From: Thalassovita mediterranea | Lineage (GTDB): Bacteria > Pseudomonadota > Alphaproteobacteria > Rhodobacterales > Rhodobacteraceae | NCBI RefSeq assembly: GCF_001458435.1 | Contig: NZ_CYSF01000005.1 | Location: forward strand, 62,001-126,000 | Direction: 5' to 3' | Length of the DNA: 64,000 nucleotides | Part shown: positions 1-9,822 of the stretch, in pieces | Layout: every line of letters begins with the position of its first letter | How positions within the stretch are numbered: the stretch's first letter is position 1 | Program-made: the position numbers and the translations under genes | The notes under the pieces: model-generated | The model's input: the letters and a program-made list of their open reading frames with translations, nothing else | The model's database searches: none | Told to the model about the DNA's origin: nothing

Positions 1-2
1 TC

Positions 3-2132
3 ATTATGAACCTCGACGGCTATGTTGCCGAGGATGATCCGTTTAACCCCAACTCCCACCTGAAACTGCTGGGCAATGGCGGCGACGAACAGGGCACCAG
101 CGCGACCTCAACTGTTGAGTTGAGCTTTGCATCGACCGATGAGCGCTTTGGCGACACGGTGCAGAACGTCAGCTTCCGCCTGAACGACATTGATGCGGGC
201 ACCGATCCGTTCAACGAAGGTGGCACCCATCTGGATGGGATCGAGATTGTTGCCTTTGACGCCGACGGAAACGAGGTTGCCGTTACCCTGACACCGGGTG
301 CTGCAGTGGATAGCGCCGGTGGTGTTTTGTCTGGTGATGGCGGACCCTTTACCCCCACAGATGCGGAAGCATCAGCGTTGGTCGAAATCGCTGGTCCAGT
401 GGCCCGACTGGAAATTCGGTACACTAACGGTGGGGATGACGAACAGCGCGCCTTTATCAGTGATGTACATTTTTCGACCGTAGATACTGTGGTTGACCCG
501 ACCCGCGACGGGATCGTGTGGGGCACTGATGATGATGACCTGATTGATCTGGGATATGACGGCGACAACGATGGTGATTTCGTTGATGCGGGCGACAACA
601 TCTTCCCCGAGAACGGCCCAGAGGATGACATCATCCGCGCAGGCGATGGTGATGACACTGTCTATGCCGGCGAGGGCGACGATGACATTACTGGTGGCGA
701 TGGGGCTGACAGCATCTTTGGTGAGGATGGATCGGACCTGATCGTGTCTGGCCCTGATGCGTTGGATGGTGCCTTGCCTGATCTTGGCTACCCCGGCCTC
801 TACCCGGCGGACGAAGATCCTGAAAACGATCGTGATTTCGTTGATGGTGGCAATGGGGCCGATACCATTCGCACTGGCGATGATGCTGACACGATCCTAG
901 GCGGCGAGGGCGCAGACCTGATCGACGGGGGCATTGACGCCGACGAAATCGATGGTGGCCTGGGCCGTGATACCATCGTTGGCGGCGAGGGGTCTGACAC
1001 CATCTATGGCGGGTCCGGTCACGACCTGATCTATGGCGGCCTGACACCCGACGTGCCGGATGCAGTAAACATCCCCGACGACCGCGATCTGGTGCCTGAA
1101 AACGGTCAGGATCTGATCTTTGCCGGATCTGGAAATGATACGGTGTTTGGCGCAGATGATGATGACACCATCTATGGCGGGTCCGGCAATGACCTGCTGG
1201 ACGGTCAAATCGACGAAGATGAAATCTACGGTGGCGGCGGCAACGACACTCTGCGCGGTGGTGACGGGAACGACACACTGACTGGCGGGAACGGTGACGA
1301 CAGCATCTCTGGCGGTGCGGACCGTGACCTGATCATCGGCGCTAATGCGGGCGACGTAATCGAAGGTGGCTCTGCTGGCGATGACTTCGATACGTTGGAT
1401 CTGTCAGATGTTGGCCGGTTCCGCCTGACGGATGTTGTCACCGACAGCGATGGCAACGGTTTTGATGGCACGGTAGAGTTTCTGGACAGCGACGGCGACG
1501 TTACCGGGACCGCCAGCTTTACCAACATCGAAGACATCGTGCCCTGTTTCACCCCTGGTAGTTTGATTGCCACCCCGCAGGGTCAACGCCGCGTTGAGGA
1601 CCTGCAAGAAGGTGACAAGGTTATCACCCGCGACAATGGCATTCAGGAAATTCGCTGGGTCGGCCACAAGCGTATGAACGGGATTGATCTGGCCCGCCAG
1701 CCGCAGCTGCAACCGGTGCTGATCCGCAAGGGTTCCTTGGGTAATGACCTGCCAGAGCGTGACATCATGGTCAGCCCGAACCACCGTGTTCTGGTCACCA
1801 ATGAAAAGGTTTCGCTCTACTTCAATGAAACCGAAGTGCTGGCTTCGGCCAAGCATCTGGTTGGGCTGGACGGGATCCATAAGGTCAACGTGGTGGGCAC
1901 AACCTATATTCACTTCATGTTCGACCGCCATGAGGTCGTTCTGTCCGATGGCGCCTGGAGCGAGAGCTTCCACCCTGGTGACTATACGCTGAAGGGCATC
2001 GGACGGGATCAACGCGAAGAAATCCTGACCCTGTTCCCGGAACTGAAGGAGCAAAAGGGTCTGGACAGCTACCATGCCGCGCGCCGTTCTTTGAAAAAGC
2101 ACGAAGCGCAGATCCTGACGCTGAAACGCTAA
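3..2132 (+). CDS. RTX calcium-binding protein with C-terminal Hint domain (5' end outside window)
   Basis: Large secreted-type protein. The frame is open to the left edge, so the true start probably lies upstream and at least 708 residues are seen. Residues about 1-160 resemble a beta-sandwich with no family I recognise. Residues about 170-460 carry acidic glycine-rich nonapeptide repeats of the GGxGxDxUx type (for example GGNGNDTLRGG-like units), which bind calcium and mark type I secretion substrates. From C514 (VPCFTPGS) to about 650 lies a Hint (hedgehog/intein) domain: the nucleophile Cys514, then H593 in VSPNHR. This RTX plus Hint_2 architecture is common in Rhodobacteraceae. Exported role (adhesin, matrix or enzyme) cannot be told. 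A terminator follows, and a second protein of the same architecture lies downstream. Confidence 0.85.
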   Translation: MMNLDGYVAEDDPFNPNSHLKLLGNGGDEQGTSATSTVELSFASTDERFGDTVQNVSFRLNDIDAGTDPFNEGGTHLDGIEIVAFDADGNEVAVTLTPGAAVDSAGGVLSGDGGPFTPTDAEASALVEIAGPVARLEIRYTNGGDDEQRAFISDVHFSTVDTVVDPTRDGIVWGTDDDDLIDLGYDGDNDGDFVDAGDNIFPENGPEDDIIRAGDGDDTVYAGEGDDDITGGDGADSIFGEDGSDLIVSGPDALDGALPDLGYPGLYPADEDPENDRDFVDGGNGADTIRTGDDADTILGGEGADLIDGGIDADEIDGGLGRDTIVGGEGSDTIYGGSGHDLIYGGLTPDVPDAVNIPDDRDLVPENGQDLIFAGSGNDTVFGADDDDTIYGGSGNDLLDGQIDEDEIYGGGGNDTLRGGDGNDTLTGGNGDDSISGGADRDLIIGANAGDVIEGGSAGDDFDTLDLSDVGRFRLTDVVTDSDGNGFDGTVEFLDSDGDVTGTASFTNIEDIVPCFTPGSLIATPQGQRRVEDLQEGDKVITRDNGIQEIRWVGHKRMNGIDLARQPQLQPVLIRKGSLGNDLPERDIMVSPNHRVLVTNEKVSLYFNETEVLASAKHLVGLDGIHKVNVVGTTYIHFMFDRHEVVLSDGAWSESFHPGDYTLKGIGRDQREEILTLFPELKEQKGLDSYHAARRSLKKHEAQILTLKR

Positions 2133-2147
2133 GCGACGAAAATCAGA

Positions 2148-2178
2148 CGGCCCATCTTCGGATGGGCCGATTTGATTT
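2148..2178 (+). terminator. Rho-independent terminator after the first RTX gene
   Basis: A perfect 9-bp stem CGGCCCATC / GATGGGCCG with a TTCG tetraloop is followed by a T-rich tail. It lies 16 bases after the stop codon of the first RTX gene, so the two RTX genes are likely separate transcription units. Confidence 0.8.
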
Positions 2179-2517
2179 CCGCATTGCACAACTGAAACCT
2201 GCGCTGATTTATTAGAAGATCAACTCCTGCGGGGCAGGATAGCCGTAATGGCCGCGAAGCGGTCGTGAACCTGTCCATATTTTGACAAATTGTCTGAATA
2301 CCTCGGGAGTGTACTTAAATCAGTTGCCTTATTGCCGTTAGTTGAGTGTAGGAATGAACCCGTTTGTAGTGAGTGCCGTGGCCCGTCTGTTTGACACCGC
2401 TTCCGCCCCATGTGGCGGCCAGGTCTTTGGGACCTGCTTTGCTGTGCCGCGCGCAACTGCTGCCTTTTCCGTATCCTACGTTTCGACACGTCTTGTTGCC
2501 GAAGGGCAGGTGTCGGC
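2179..2517. other. Intergenic region between the two RTX genes
   Basis: About 340 bases without a convincing gene. A short hairpin (CTCCTGC / GCAGGA) sits near 2222. The promoter of the second RTX gene should be here, but I see no clear -35/-10 pair. Reading frames into this stretch from the downstream gene give Cys-rich, low-quality protein and were not used. Confidence 0.5.
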
Positions 2518-5235
2518 ATGAACGGAACCTTCCTGACATACGGAAATGACCTGCTGACGGGCGCCACAGTGGCGGCCAGCGGTGATCAGTTGACCATCAA
2601 CAGCGGCAGCGCTGCCTTTGGCGACGGGCAGGTTCTGATCTGGGATGTGGTCGATGCTGCAGATGATGGCAGCTTCACCAGTGCGACGACAATCACAGGC
2701 GTCACAGTCTATGCAAGCTACGCCGACTATCAGGCGGCAAACCCACTATACACCTATGGCGGCACCGCATCCGTGGGAACCGCAGCAGCAGATATGGGGA
2801 ACGCCTATCTGACGCTGGACCTCAGCAGCTTTGCCGCGCCACAGACGGGTGCGCCTGTTTTATCGACCACTGTTGTTGCACCAGGCAGTGATCTGACGGC
2901 CGAAGGTCTGCCGCAAACGCTAGATCAGATGCAGGATCTGGATGGTGCAGGGGGCGCAACAGCTGATGGAGTCTTCACGCTGGACGCGGCGCATCTTGCC
3001 TATCATGGCGGGGGCAATGAGCGCTATGTGATCGACGGCACCGATGGTGACGACGCAATCGGGTATGATCTGGCCCCTGACGCCGATGGCGATCGCCGTG
3101 ATTCAGGCGATGCTGCGGATGGGTCGGACGATGACGTGATCCGCGCCGGTGCAGGCAATGACAGCGTTTTTGCCGGCATGGGCAATGACGTTGTTTTCGG
3201 CGGTCACGGCAACGACAGCCTACTGACCGGCGAAGGCGACGATACCATTCACGGCGGCGCGGGCGATGACACTGTACGTGCTGGCGTTGGCGCTGATCAC
3301 ATCTATGGCGGCAACGGCAACGACAGCATCGAAGGATTTGATGGTGGTGATTATATCGTCGGCGGCGACGGTGATGATTGGATGAACGGCGACCGCGGGT
3401 CGGACACGATGTTCGGCGGTGCGGGCAACGACTGGATGCGCGGATCCTTCGGCAACGAATGGATGGAAGGCGGCACCGGCAATGACTTTATCTGGTCGGG
3501 TTATGGCGATGACACCATCCGGCTGGAAAACGATTTCGGCAATGATACCATTGAGATGGAAGGTATTGATGAGGTCACAGGCGACGTTCTGGACCTAACT
3601 GCCATCACCGATGACCTGACCATTGACCTTAGCCACAACCTAGAAGGTTGGGGCAGCCTCAGCGATGGCACCTACACTGCCACCTATGAGGACGTGGAAA
3701 ACCTGCGGCTGGGATCGGGCAATGATACCTTGCGCATGGCGGACTACGGCGGGCGCGATGCGGTGCAGGGTTTCCGTTTGCCGGACGAAAACCCTGATGG
3801 CAGCTTCACCGTCTATGACCGTTTTGACCTGTCGGCCATGACCGATGAGGGGGGCGAGGCATTAGGCCCCGGCGATCTGCGTATTCAGGTCGATACCGAC
3901 GGCAGCGTGATGCTGCTCTTCCCCAAGGCGGAAAGCATCACCCTGACGGGGATCACACCCGATCAGATCACTGGCTCTGACATGCTGGAGGCGATGGGCC
4001 TGCCCGCGACAGAGGTTGTGGTGCCCGGCAGCGACGGCGTGGTGCGCGGCACCGATGGCGACGACACGATTGATGGCGATTACACCGGTGACGCCGACGG
4101 TGATGTTGTGGACGGCGGCGACAATGAAACCCCGGGCGAAGGTGCGGATGATGACCATATCGAAGCGGGGGATGGAAATGACCTGATCCGCGCGGGCGTT
4201 GGCGATGATCTGATCTACGCCGGTGAGGGCAACGATACAATCTATGCCGGTGACGGCCATGATGAGGTACGCGCCGGCGCGGGCGACGACCTGATGATCG
4301 GCGGGATCGGCAATGACTCGATGTATGCGGGTGAGGGCAACGATACCCTGATCGGCGGCGGCGGCTCTGGCTGGATTCACGGCGAGGCGGGTAATGACGC
4401 CTTTTCCATCGGGGACGGCGATATCGCCTTTGGCGGCTCTGGCGATGATATCTTTGAAATTCAGTATGACACGCTGGGTTTCGATGTTGAAATGACCATC
4501 ACCGGCGGAGAAGACGGCGAAAGCGCAGGCGATCACCTGAAAATCCTCGGTCCGGCGACAATCACCTATGATCCTGATGATCCCGAGGCTGGCACTGTCT
4601 CTTGGGACAATGGCGCGCGGCTATACTTCTCGGAAATCGAGAAAGTTCATCATGTGCCTTGTTTCACTGCCGACACGATGATCCTGACTCGCGACGGCGA
4701 GCGCCGCGCCGCTGATTTGCAGGTCGGTGATATGGTGATGACCCGCGACGCTGGATTCCAGCCGATCCGCTGGATTGGCAGCCGCCGTTTGGGCGCGGCT
4801 GAGGTGGCCGCGATGCCTGATCTGCGTCCTGTCCATATACGCGCTGGCAGTCTGGGCGCAGAACGGCCGTCCCGCGATCTGACTGTATCACCGCAGCACC
4901 GGATGTTGGTTCGCGATCCCAAAGTATCCCTTTGGTTCGGTGAAGAAGAGGTACTGGTGCCCGCCGTTCAGCTGACCTGTCTGGACGGCGTGCAGCGTGG
5001 TGAAACCGCGCCTGTGACCTATGTGCACCTGATGTTCGATCAACACCAACTGGTGCTGGGTGATGGCGCGTGGAGTGAGAGCTTCCAGCCAGGCGATTAC
5101 ACCTTGGCGGGATTGGACGCGCCACAGCGCGAAGAGCTGTTCAAGCTGTTCCCTGAACTGGCGGTGGAGGCAACAGCCTATAGCGCCGCGCGTCCGACGC
5201 TCAGCCGTCATGAGGTGGCAGTACTGTTTGCCTGA
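2518..5235 (+). CDS. RTX calcium-binding protein with C-terminal Hint domain
   Basis: Predicted 905-residue secreted protein, a paralogue of the RTX gene just upstream. I start at the ATG at 2518 (MNGTFLTYGN), preceded by AGGT at good spacing; an open frame extends 36 codons further upstream but its translation is Cys/Arg-rich and unlikely. Residues about 1-165 are a beta-rich N-terminal part; about 170-340 and 510-650 are two blocks of GGxGxD calcium-binding repeats separated by a non-repeat segment; the Hint domain begins at C715 (VPCFTAD) with H794 in VSPQHR and ends in a conserved tail (DGAWSESFQPGDYTL) shared with the first RTX protein. No signal peptide, consistent with type I secretion. 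Its stop codon abuts the stop of the convergent gene with no gap. Function of the exported product is unknown. Confidence 0.87.
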   Translation: MNGTFLTYGNDLLTGATVAASGDQLTINSGSAAFGDGQVLIWDVVDAADDGSFTSATTITGVTVYASYADYQAANPLYTYGGTASVGTAAADMGNAYLTLDLSSFAAPQTGAPVLSTTVVAPGSDLTAEGLPQTLDQMQDLDGAGGATADGVFTLDAAHLAYHGGGNERYVIDGTDGDDAIGYDLAPDADGDRRDSGDAADGSDDDVIRAGAGNDSVFAGMGNDVVFGGHGNDSLLTGEGDDTIHGGAGDDTVRAGVGADHIYGGNGNDSIEGFDGGDYIVGGDGDDWMNGDRGSDTMFGGAGNDWMRGSFGNEWMEGGTGNDFIWSGYGDDTIRLENDFGNDTIEMEGIDEVTGDVLDLTAITDDLTIDLSHNLEGWGSLSDGTYTATYEDVENLRLGSGNDTLRMADYGGRDAVQGFRLPDENPDGSFTVYDRFDLSAMTDEGGEALGPGDLRIQVDTDGSVMLLFPKAESITLTGITPDQITGSDMLEAMGLPATEVVVPGSDGVVRGTDGDDTIDGDYTGDADGDVVDGGDNETPGEGADDDHIEAGDGNDLIRAGVGDDLIYAGEGNDTIYAGDGHDEVRAGAGDDLMIGGIGNDSMYAGEGNDTLIGGGGSGWIHGEAGNDAFSIGDGDIAFGGSGDDIFEIQYDTLGFDVEMTITGGEDGESAGDHLKILGPATITYDPDDPEAGTVSWDNGARLYFSEIEKVHHVPCFTADTMILTRDGERRAADLQVGDMVMTRDAGFQPIRWIGSRRLGAAEVAAMPDLRPVHIRAGSLGAERPSRDLTVSPQHRMLVRDPKVSLWFGEEEVLVPAVQLTCLDGVQRGETAPVTYVHLMFDQHQLVLGDGAWSESFQPGDYTLAGLDAPQREELFKLFPELAVEATAYSAARPTLSRHEVAVLFA

Positions 5236-5841
5236 CTATCCGCGGCGTGCCCGCCACGCGGCCCATGCCTCGGGCGTGTCGAGGTCAGTGAGCGCGTGAT
5301 TTTCTGGCAGGTTGATCAGCTTTACCGGTCCATCAAATCCCTTCACCACAGAGCGTGCGCCTTCGTCGCCCTGTAGCTGCGACAGGGCTGCGAAACACCG
5401 GGATGGGAAGATCACTGGATGCCCCGCCTGACCCGATGCGCTGGCGCCGCGGGTGATCTGATTAGGGCAGTGTGCGCTGACGACGCACCGTAGATCATGC
5501 GCCGTCAGTTCGGGCATATCGGCGGGTAATACCATCACGTTTTCAATACCTTGCGGCAGACACCTGATGCCGGTGCGCAATGATGCCCCCATGCCTTCCG
5601 CAGCATCCGGCACGGCAATCGGGATCACACCTTCTGGCAGCATTGAAGTCCTCAGGTGGGCTAAATCAGGCACGCAAACGCAAACATCCCAACCCGTTTC
5701 AAGCGCCGCCTCTGCCACGCGGGTTAACAGCGGCTTGCCATCCACATGCTCGGCCAGTTTGTCACGCGGCACGCCCGCAGCATCAAATCCCATGCGGGAT
5801 GAGGCGCCTGCGGCCAGGATCAGGATCGCGCCGCCAGCCAT
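5236..5841 (-). CDS. MobA/MocA-like nucleotidyltransferase
   Basis: About 201 residues of the NTP_transf_3 family, whose members transfer CMP or GMP to molybdopterin. The N-terminal nucleotide signature LAAGASSRMG, then K26-region DKL, DMPEL (metal/nucleotide binding), GHPVIF, GDEGAR and DLDTPE are all in the expected order for molybdenum cofactor cytidylyltransferase (MocA) type proteins. ATG at 5841 is preferred over the GTG one codon earlier. It starts 7 bases after the stop of the CorB-like gene, so the two are likely cotranscribed. No xanthine dehydrogenase genes are nearby, so MocA versus another small-molecule NTP transferase is undecided. Confidence 0.8.
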   Translation of the reverse strand: MAGGAILILAAGASSRMGFDAAGVPRDKLAEHVDGKPLLTRVAEAALETGWDVCVCVPDLAHLRTSMLPEGVIPIAVPDAAEGMGASLRTGIRCLPQGIENVMVLPADMPELTAHDLRCVVSAHCPNQITRGASASGQAGHPVIFPSRCFAALSQLQGDEGARSVVKGFDGPVKLINLPENHALTDLDTPEAWAAWRARRG

Positions 5842-5848
5842 CACAACA

Positions 5849-7186
5849 TCACAACTTGCCGATTTTCAGGCGGGTGACACGGTTGTCTTTGCGTTCGATC
5901 ACGCGGAACCGGAACCCGTGGAAGGAGAAGACCTGACCTACGGTCGGGATCATCTGTGCTTCATGGATGACCAGACCAGCGATGGTGTTGGCCTCTTCGT
6001 CCGGCAGGTTCCATTCCAGCGCACGGTTGAGGTCACGGATGGTCATCGCGCCTTCGACCATGAATTGTCCGTCTTTGGTTCTATGGACCTGACGCTCATC
6101 TTCGTCGTCGTATTCATCGGTGATTTCACCGACGATTTCTTCCAAAATGTCTTCTAGCGTGATCAAACCTTCGAGTGAGCCGTATTCATCCACCACCAGC
6201 GCGAAATGGGCGCGGCGGCGCAGGAATTGGCGCATTTGGTCATCCAGCGTTGTGGTGTCGGGCACAAAATAGGGTGGGATCGCAACGGAACAGATGTCAA
6301 AATCCGTCAGCCCCTCGCACTCAGGACCAAAGGCGCGTTTATGAATAGCGCGCAGCAGCTCCTTGGCGTGGACCACACCGATAATGTTGTCGGGATCATT
6401 GCGCCACAGGGGCAGGCGGGTGTGGGGGCTGTCCATACATTGTGCGACGATTACCTCTGGGTCATCATCGGCGTTGATCATTTCGATCTGACTGCGGTGC
6501 AGCATGATCTCATCCACCGCGCGATCACCCAGATCTAGTGCGCCAAGAATACGGTCGCGGTCTTCCTTCTCAACCACGCCTTCGGATCGGCCCAGCTGCA
6601 GCGCGCCGGCGATTTCCTCGCGCACCGCCAGAATGTGGCTGTCGGGATCGGTTTTTACCCCAAACACCCGCAACACCCCACGCACCAGCCAGCGCACGGC
6701 GCTAACGATAGGGGAAAAGACGGTGATCACGATGGCGATGATCGGCGATGCCTTGGCCGCTGCGGCCTCGGGGTTGGTGATGGCGTAGGTTTTTGGCAGC
6801 ACCTCGGCAAAGATCAGGACGAGGAGGGTCATCACCAAGGTCGCCAGCGCTACGCCGCTTTCACCAAACAGGCGCGTGAACAGCGCCGTCGCCAGCGATG
6901 TGGCGAGGATGTTGACAAGGTTGTTGCCCAACAGGACCGAACCGATCAGCCGTTCGCTATCCTCGGTAATGCGCAGGGCACGCGCGGCGCCGCGCGATCC
7001 CTTGTCCGACTGGCTGCGCAGCTTGCCGCGCGAAGCGGCAGTCAATGCGGTTTCTGAACCGGAGAAAAAGCCAGACATGACCAGCAGAAACAGGATTGCG
7101 CCTGCCGTGCTCCAAAACGCGGTGTCGAGGGTTATTCCGTTGGTGATCAGGTCGGTGTCCATATCGTGGTCCAGATGCGGGTTCAT
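5849..7186 (-). CDS. CorB/CorC family (CNNM, DUF21-CBS) membrane protein
   Basis: 445-residue inner-membrane protein. Residues about 25-210 form the DUF21/CNNM transmembrane domain, with the family motifs FFSGSETALTA, LLGNNLVNI and FAEVLPKTYA. Two CBS domains follow (about 220-350, including TLDDQMRQF and DEYGSLEGLITLEDILEEIVG), and the C-terminus is a CorC_HlyC (transporter-associated) domain. Family members are linked to magnesium/cobalt efflux; older annotation as hemolysin is not supported. A second in-frame ATG lies eight codons in (MDTDLI). It precedes the MobA-like gene by 7 bases. Confidence 0.88.
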   Translation of the reverse strand: MNPHLDHDMDTDLITNGITLDTAFWSTAGAILFLLVMSGFFSGSETALTAASRGKLRSQSDKGSRGAARALRITEDSERLIGSVLLGNNLVNILATSLATALFTRLFGESGVALATLVMTLLVLIFAEVLPKTYAITNPEAAAAKASPIIAIVITVFSPIVSAVRWLVRGVLRVFGVKTDPDSHILAVREEIAGALQLGRSEGVVEKEDRDRILGALDLGDRAVDEIMLHRSQIEMINADDDPEVIVAQCMDSPHTRLPLWRNDPDNIIGVVHAKELLRAIHKRAFGPECEGLTDFDICSVAIPPYFVPDTTTLDDQMRQFLRRRAHFALVVDEYGSLEGLITLEDILEEIVGEITDEYDDEDERQVHRTKDGQFMVEGAMTIRDLNRALEWNLPDEEANTIAGLVIHEAQMIPTVGQVFSFHGFRFRVIERKDNRVTRLKIGKL

Positions 7187-7276
7187 CGCGCCGGCGCAAA
7201 ACCCAGTTCAAAGAGGTGTTTAACTGGTTATGGGGTGGGCGGCGGCGCGGATCAAGGGGCTGCGCGCCACGATAGA

Positions 7277-8251
7277 TCAGACGCTGTCGTCTTCGGCCGC
7301 ACCTTGGGCCAATGGGTGATGGTCCAGCACCAGTTGTTTCAATCGTTCTTCTTGAACGTGGGTGTAAATTTCGGTCGTGGCCAGATCAGCATGGCCGAGC
7401 AGGGTCTGGATCACCCGCAAATCAGCACCATTCGCCAGCAGGTGGGTGGCAAAGGCATGGCGCAAGGTGTGCGGTGTAACTTCAGCCGGTGGCACACCCG
7501 CGTTCAGGGCAAACCCCTTGATCATCTGGAAAAAACGGTGCCGCGTCAGGTGCCCTAGTTTGCCCCGACTGGGAAACAGATAGGGGCTGGGCGGTGTGCC
7601 TTTTTCGATGCGGGCAATTTCTTCGATTTCATCGCGGTGGGTCAGCCATTCGGCCAATGCAGCGCGGGCCGGTGGGGATAACGGGACAATACGTTCTTTG
7701 TCCCCTTTGCCAGTGATCAGCAAAACCCGTGGGTCGCCACGGCAGGCATTGACCGGCAGCGACACCAGTTCACTGACCCGCATTCCCGTTGCGTAGAGCA
7801 ATTCCATCAGGCAGGTGCTGCGTAGGCGGCTGCCCTCTTTTTGGTCGGGATCGCGTGCGGCCTGTAGCAGCGCTTCGACATGCGCCTCGCTCAGGGTTTT
7901 GGGAAGACGCTTGCTGCGGCCAGGTCCGGATATCTGGATCGCCGGATTGCTGTCACGCCAGCCTTCTTCAAAGGCGAAGCGATAAAGCTGCTTGATGGCA
8001 GACAGGCGGCGGGCGCGTGTGGATTGCGACAGCCCCTCCGCCTCGCAGTCGATGAGGTAGCTTTCGATCTGATCACGGGTCACACTGGCAAAATCAGATG
8101 CTGCACGGTCCAGCCAATCAGAAAAGTTTCGCAGGTCGCGTCCGTATGCCGCGAGCGTGTTTTGGGCTGCGCCCAGTTCGGCGGCCTGCGCGTCAAGAAA
8201 GGTTGAAATCCAGCGGACACTATCACTGCTACCGTTGCTGTGGTCGTTCAA
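7277..8251 (-). CDS. xerD: Tyrosine site-specific recombinase XerD
   Basis: 324-residue recombinase of the Xer type, which resolves chromosome dimers at dif with XerC. The N-terminal SAM-like core-binding domain covers about 12-105. The catalytic domain shows the full set R158 (ATGMRVSEL), K182 (GKGDKER), H261 and R264 (HTLRHAFATHLL), H287 (LLGHADLATTEIYTHV) and nucleophile Y296. Its start overlaps the stop of the upstream gene in an ATGA arrangement, indicating translational coupling. Housekeeping context and the lack of mobile genes nearby favour XerD over a phage integrase. Confidence 0.93.
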   Translation of the reverse strand: MNDHSNGSSDSVRWISTFLDAQAAELGAAQNTLAAYGRDLRNFSDWLDRAASDFASVTRDQIESYLIDCEAEGLSQSTRARRLSAIKQLYRFAFEEGWRDSNPAIQISGPGRSKRLPKTLSEAHVEALLQAARDPDQKEGSRLRSTCLMELLYATGMRVSELVSLPVNACRGDPRVLLITGKGDKERIVPLSPPARAALAEWLTHRDEIEEIARIEKGTPPSPYLFPSRGKLGHLTRHRFFQMIKGFALNAGVPPAEVTPHTLRHAFATHLLANGADLRVIQTLLGHADLATTEIYTHVQEERLKQLVLDHHPLAQGAAEDDSV

Positions 8252-9822
8252 AGCGTGCCCCGTTCCAGAATAAGAATGTGCAATGCAGCGCGTCGCGCCG
8301 TGTCTTCCAGACCCAGCGCACGGAATGTGGCGAGGGCGACCGGCAATTCCTTCACCTCACCTGCGACGGCGCGTTGATATAGCAACATTGCGCGTAAGAT
8401 GACTTCGCCCAAACGGCGATCTGCCATGTCTGCCTGAAACTGAGCGGGCAGGGCGAGGGTTGCAAACCCTTCGGCGACATAGCGTTCCAGCGCAGTTTGT
8501 GCTGGTGCGCTGCCCGGTTGCCCTTTGGCCAGCGCGGTGAGGAAGGCCGATTGCGGCAGCACGTCACCCATTTTTAGGGCCGCTGCCTCATAGTCAGGTG
8601 ACAACAGCGCTGTGTGATAGGCGGTTTCTGCGACCGCCCCGCTCAACGGTAGGGAAATCAGATCCTCTGCATAGATTTTGGCAAATGGTACCTCTAGGCG
8701 CGCCAGTTGCATCGCCTGAACCGCGCGCGGCAGGGTGTTGGCTACGGCGCTTGGGTCACGGGCACGCAGGGCTATATCGAACCGTTGCACCGCATCCACA
8801 CGATCCCACAATCCGCCAGATGCAGCAGGCAGGCGTTCCGAATAAATCCCCAGTAAACGATTGGGTGACAATGCGCCCGTCTGGGCCAGCCGTTCCGCGG
8901 CCTCAATCCGTGCTTTCCATCCGGCGGTGCCACGCAGGTCCGACACTGCAAACGCCCGAGGTAGAGGGGCGGTTGGCAGGGCCTCGCCCACTGCTTCGCG
9001 CAGCCGGAACACCAGCGGGGTGGGGCGCACCGGCGGATGCGGTAGCGGATCACCCTCAAACAGTTCGGGATCAAGAAACAGGTTCAAAAGCGCCCGTTCC
9101 TGCGGATCAATCAACCCCAGCGCATTGCTGGTTTCCAGCGTCAACGCGGCGGTACGCCAATCACCAGTGCGCGCGGTGCAAAAAACCCGCGCGGCCTGTG
9201 ATGGGCTAAGGTAAGGCGTCGTTTGCAGTTGGCGACAGGCGCGATCTTCATCACCGGTCATCAGGGTGGCATTGAACCAACGCTTGAACAGTGCAGGACT
9301 CGTTGCGCCACTGGCATCCAGCATTGCCTGCACGGCCTCAACCGCCCCGAGGTGCATCAGCGCGTCAAGGCGCGCGGTCAGCAGTGATGGCGCGCCTGCT
9401 TTGGTTGGTGGCGCCTCCGCTTCGGTCAGCAGGAGGGTGTAAAACAGCGCTTGCATCGACGGCAGTGCCTGCAAACGTTGGGCCAGCATCAGATCCGCAA
9501 GAGTGGCCGCATCCGAATGACGCCAAAGATCCGCCGGCAAGCCTGTTGCCTGTGATGATAGCAAACCAACCGCATCCGCCGTCGGCGCCCCTAACGGGGT
9601 GACATCTACTGTCGGTACAGATGCACCGCCGCTAGTTGGCGGCTCCACTGGGCGGGTCGGGTTGATAATCGGTGTATCAACGGGATCGTTCAGCCAGTCG
9701 ATGGCAGACAAAGGGGCCTGTGACGCCAGCGGAACCTGCGCCAGTGCTGTTGTGCCAACCAGAGAAAATGCAAATGCGCCGATTGCAGATGCTATGCGCG
9801 CCAAGCGCCTGTTAGCCTGCAT
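8248..9822 (-). CDS. Exported protein of unknown function upstream of xerD
   Basis: 524 residues starting at the ATG at 9822 (MQANRRLARI). The N-terminus is a signal peptide (LARIASAIGAFAFSLVGTTALAQ, written as seen: basic head, hydrophobic core, likely cleavage after ALA). The rest is rich in Ala and Leu and looks like a helical-repeat (TPR/SEL-like) periplasmic protein, but I cannot name a family. The stop overlaps the xerD start by 4 bases (ATGA), and its start overlaps the small membrane gene upstream by 11 bases, so three genes form one coupled chain. A longer frame reaching 9924 exists but would lose the signal peptide at the N-terminus. Confidence 0.75.
   Translation of the reverse strand: MQANRRLARIASAIGAFAFSLVGTTALAQVPLASQAPLSAIDWLNDPVDTPIINPTRPVEPPTSGGASVPTVDVTPLGAPTADAVGLLSSQATGLPADLWRHSDAATLADLMLAQRLQALPSMQALFYTLLLTEAEAPPTKAGAPSLLTARLDALMHLGAVEAVQAMLDASGATSPALFKRWFNATLMTGDEDRACRQLQTTPYLSPSQAARVFCTARTGDWRTAALTLETSNALGLIDPQERALLNLFLDPELFEGDPLPHPPVRPTPLVFRLREAVGEALPTAPLPRAFAVSDLRGTAGWKARIEAAERLAQTGALSPNRLLGIYSERLPAASGGLWDRVDAVQRFDIALRARDPSAVANTLPRAVQAMQLARLEVPFAKIYAEDLISLPLSGAVAETAYHTALLSPDYEAAALKMGDVLPQSAFLTALAKGQPGSAPAQTALERYVAEGFATLALPAQFQADMADRRLGEVILRAMLLYQRAVAGEVKELPVALATFRALGLEDTARRAALHILILERGTL

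Noticed and set aside
7277-8251. Phage-type integrase
   Set aside because: All Xer-type residues and the coupled housekeeping context fit XerD, and no phage genes are nearby.
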